A stretch of DNA of 20,319 nucleotides from an uncultured Collinsella sp. (GTDB taxonomy: Bacteria; Actinomycetota; Coriobacteriia; Coriobacteriales; Coriobacteriaceae), in assembly GCA_938023085.1 (NCBI GenBank), contig CALHDP010000025.1:1-20319 (forward strand), given 5' to 3'. Both the position numbers and the translations under genes were made by a program. Within the stretch, counting starts at the first letter, position 1; every line of letters starts with the position of its first letter. The notes beneath the pieces were generated by a model, which was not told the origin of the DNA, did not search any database, and saw nothing but the letters and a program-made list of their open reading frames with translations. Below, in pieces: positions 19,622-20,319 of the stretch.

Positions 19622-19654
19622 ACAAGCCGCCCGGGAACGACCCGAGCGGCTTGT
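19622..19654 (-). terminator. Hairpin between aminotransferase and ldh genes
   Basis: ACAAGCCGCCCGGG (19622-19635) pairs with CCCGAGCGGCTTGT (19641-19654), with one mismatch and a 5-nt loop. On the minus strand it is followed by TTGTGG, only a weak T-tract. It may terminate the upstream aminotransferase transcript or form the structured 5' leader of ldh. Confidence 0.45.
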
Positions 19655-19733
19655 CGTAATCCCAATACATCCAATCGGGACTTTGATTATGCCCCTATTC
19701 GCAGCCGAAAATCGACCGTTTACCGAAATTGTT

Positions 19734-19757
19734 TGCAGTATTCGTAAAATAACTGCA
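19734..19757 (-). promoter_or_regulatory. Inverted repeat upstream of ldh, operator candidate
   Basis: TGCAGT (19734-19739) and ACTGCA (19752-19757) form a 24-nt interrupted palindrome with a 12-nt AT-rich centre. Two more short palindromes follow: CGAAA-TCGG-TTTCG (19758-19771) and GAAAC-AG-GTTTC (19787-19798, touching the aminotransferase stop). A CATAAT -10-like hexamer lies nearer ldh without a convincing -35. The symmetry suggests regulator binding but does not match the Rex consensus. Confidence 0.35.
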
Positions 19758-19797
19758 CGAAATCGGTTTCGAGCTATTGACGGGCCGAAACAGGTTT

Positions 19798-20319
19798 CTA
19801 ATACAGGCCCGCCTCGCGAATGGCCTCGACAGCCAAAGCGATCTGATCGGGCGGCAGGACCAGCGCCATGCGCACGTGCCCCTCGCCCGAAGGACCAAAA
19901 CTCGCGCCCGGCGTCACCACAACGCCGGCCTTCTCCATGAGCTCCTCGCAAAACGCCATGGAATCGGTGCGACCACCGGGAAGCTTGGCCCACACAAACA
20001 TAGAGCCATGCGCGTTGGGACGCTCCCAGCCCAGGCCCTCAAGACCGTCGCACAGGGCATCGCGGCGTTCCTGGTACTTCAGACGCTGCGCCTCGACCTC
20101 ATCGCGCGGACCGTTCAGGCAGGCGATGGCAGCCTTCTGAATCGGGAAGAACATACCAAAGTCGATCTGGCCGCGCAGCTTGGCAAAGGCCGAGACCACA
20201 TCCTCGCGACCGACCAAAAAGCCGATGCGTGCGCCGGTGACGTTAAACGACTTAGAGAGCGAGAAGAACTCCACGCCCACATCGAGCGCGCCAGGGTACT
20301 GCAGGAAGCTGCCACCCGG
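19798..20319 (-). CDS. Class I/II PLP aminotransferase, C-terminal part (cut by window edge)
   Basis: Only the last 173 codons are in view; the frame stays open to the right edge. The visible part starts PGGSFLQYPGALDVGVEFFSLS and includes the PLP-lysine segment SLSKSFNVTGARIGF, followed by the small-domain features AHGSMFVWAKLP, VVVTPGASFGPSGEGHVRMAL and a C-terminal helix. The SLSKSFN.TG.R.GF pattern is that of the LL-DAP / N-acyl-DAP / alanine aminotransferase group. Given dapH in the window, the N-acetyl-diaminopimelate aminotransferase step is an attractive role, but aspartate or alanine transamination cannot be excluded. It reads towards ldh, with 201 nt between them. Confidence 0.85.
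   Translation of the reverse strand, partial: PGGSFLQYPGALDVGVEFFSLSKSFNVTGARIGFLVGREDVVSAFAKLRGQIDFGMFFPIQKAAIACLNGPRDEVEAQRLKYQERRDALCDGLEGLGWERPNAHGSMFVWAKLPGGRTDSMAFCEELMEKAGVVVTPGASFGPSGEGHVRMALVLPPDQIALAVEAIREAGLY

Noticed and set aside
19655..19797. A Rex redox operator upstream of ldh
   Set aside because: I found no TTGTGA-N6-TCACAA-type or TTGTTAA-type palindrome; the visible palindromes have other sequences.
1..20319. tRNA, rRNA, CRISPR arrays, integrase or transposase genes
   Set aside because: None recognised on either strand; the only mobile-like signals are the three short palindromic repeats.

Overview
The window looks like chromosomal DNA of a Coriobacteriia member, most likely a Collinsella-type gut actinobacterium. 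This is inferred from high GC, GTG and TTG starts, protein character, and a D-aspartate ligase/racemase pair beside a lysine/DAP cluster. No database search could be run, so the genus is an inference. No tRNA, rRNA, CRISPR array, prophage or transposase gene was seen.

Layout. 1-2630 (+): a fused double-ATPase subunit and the transmembrane T subunit of an ECF vitamin/metal importer, ending at a strong terminator; the substrate-binding S subunit is not in view. 2684-4771 (-): a D-aspartate ligase followed by an aspartate racemase, which together would make and attach the D-Asp bridge of peptidoglycan. 5006-5638 (+): a MOSC-domain protein. 5873-7006 (+): a secreted coiled-coil protein with a lysozyme-like C-terminal domain, behind a region rich in GTTCAA-type inverted repeats. 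7044-10531 (-): a same-strand run of a HigB/HigA toxin-antitoxin pair, a small membrane protein, an anchored FxLYD-like protein whose ribosome binding site lies in a 14-bp hairpin, a small HTH protein, and a membrane-anchored Ser/Thr kinase.

10634-16001 is the lysine/diaminopimelate block. An M20 amidohydrolase points left. A good promoter and a lysine riboswitch lead rightwards into lysA-dapA, dapB and dapH. lysA and dapA form one uninterrupted reading frame, yet dapA keeps its own Shine-Dalgarno and ATG, so both a fusion and free DapA could be made. DapH implies the N-acetyl branch of DAP synthesis; the divergent M20 enzyme and the partial aminotransferase at the right edge are candidates for its deacetylase and aminotransferase steps.

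16002-16254 is gene-free but highly structured: a 12-bp hairpin, a 15-bp stem enclosing two small hairpins (a candidate structured RNA), and a bidirectional terminator. 16255-20319 (-) holds a YejK-like nucleoid-associated protein, a DUF2974 alpha/beta hydrolase flanked by two copies of a short palindromic repeat, L-lactate dehydrogenase, and the C-terminal part of a class I aminotransferase cut by the window edge.

The strongest candidates for something undescribed are the riboswitch-controlled LysA-DapA fusion with internal start, the structured element at 16045-16142, and the kinase/HTH/FxLYD/membrane-protein module with its hairpin-masked ribosome binding site.
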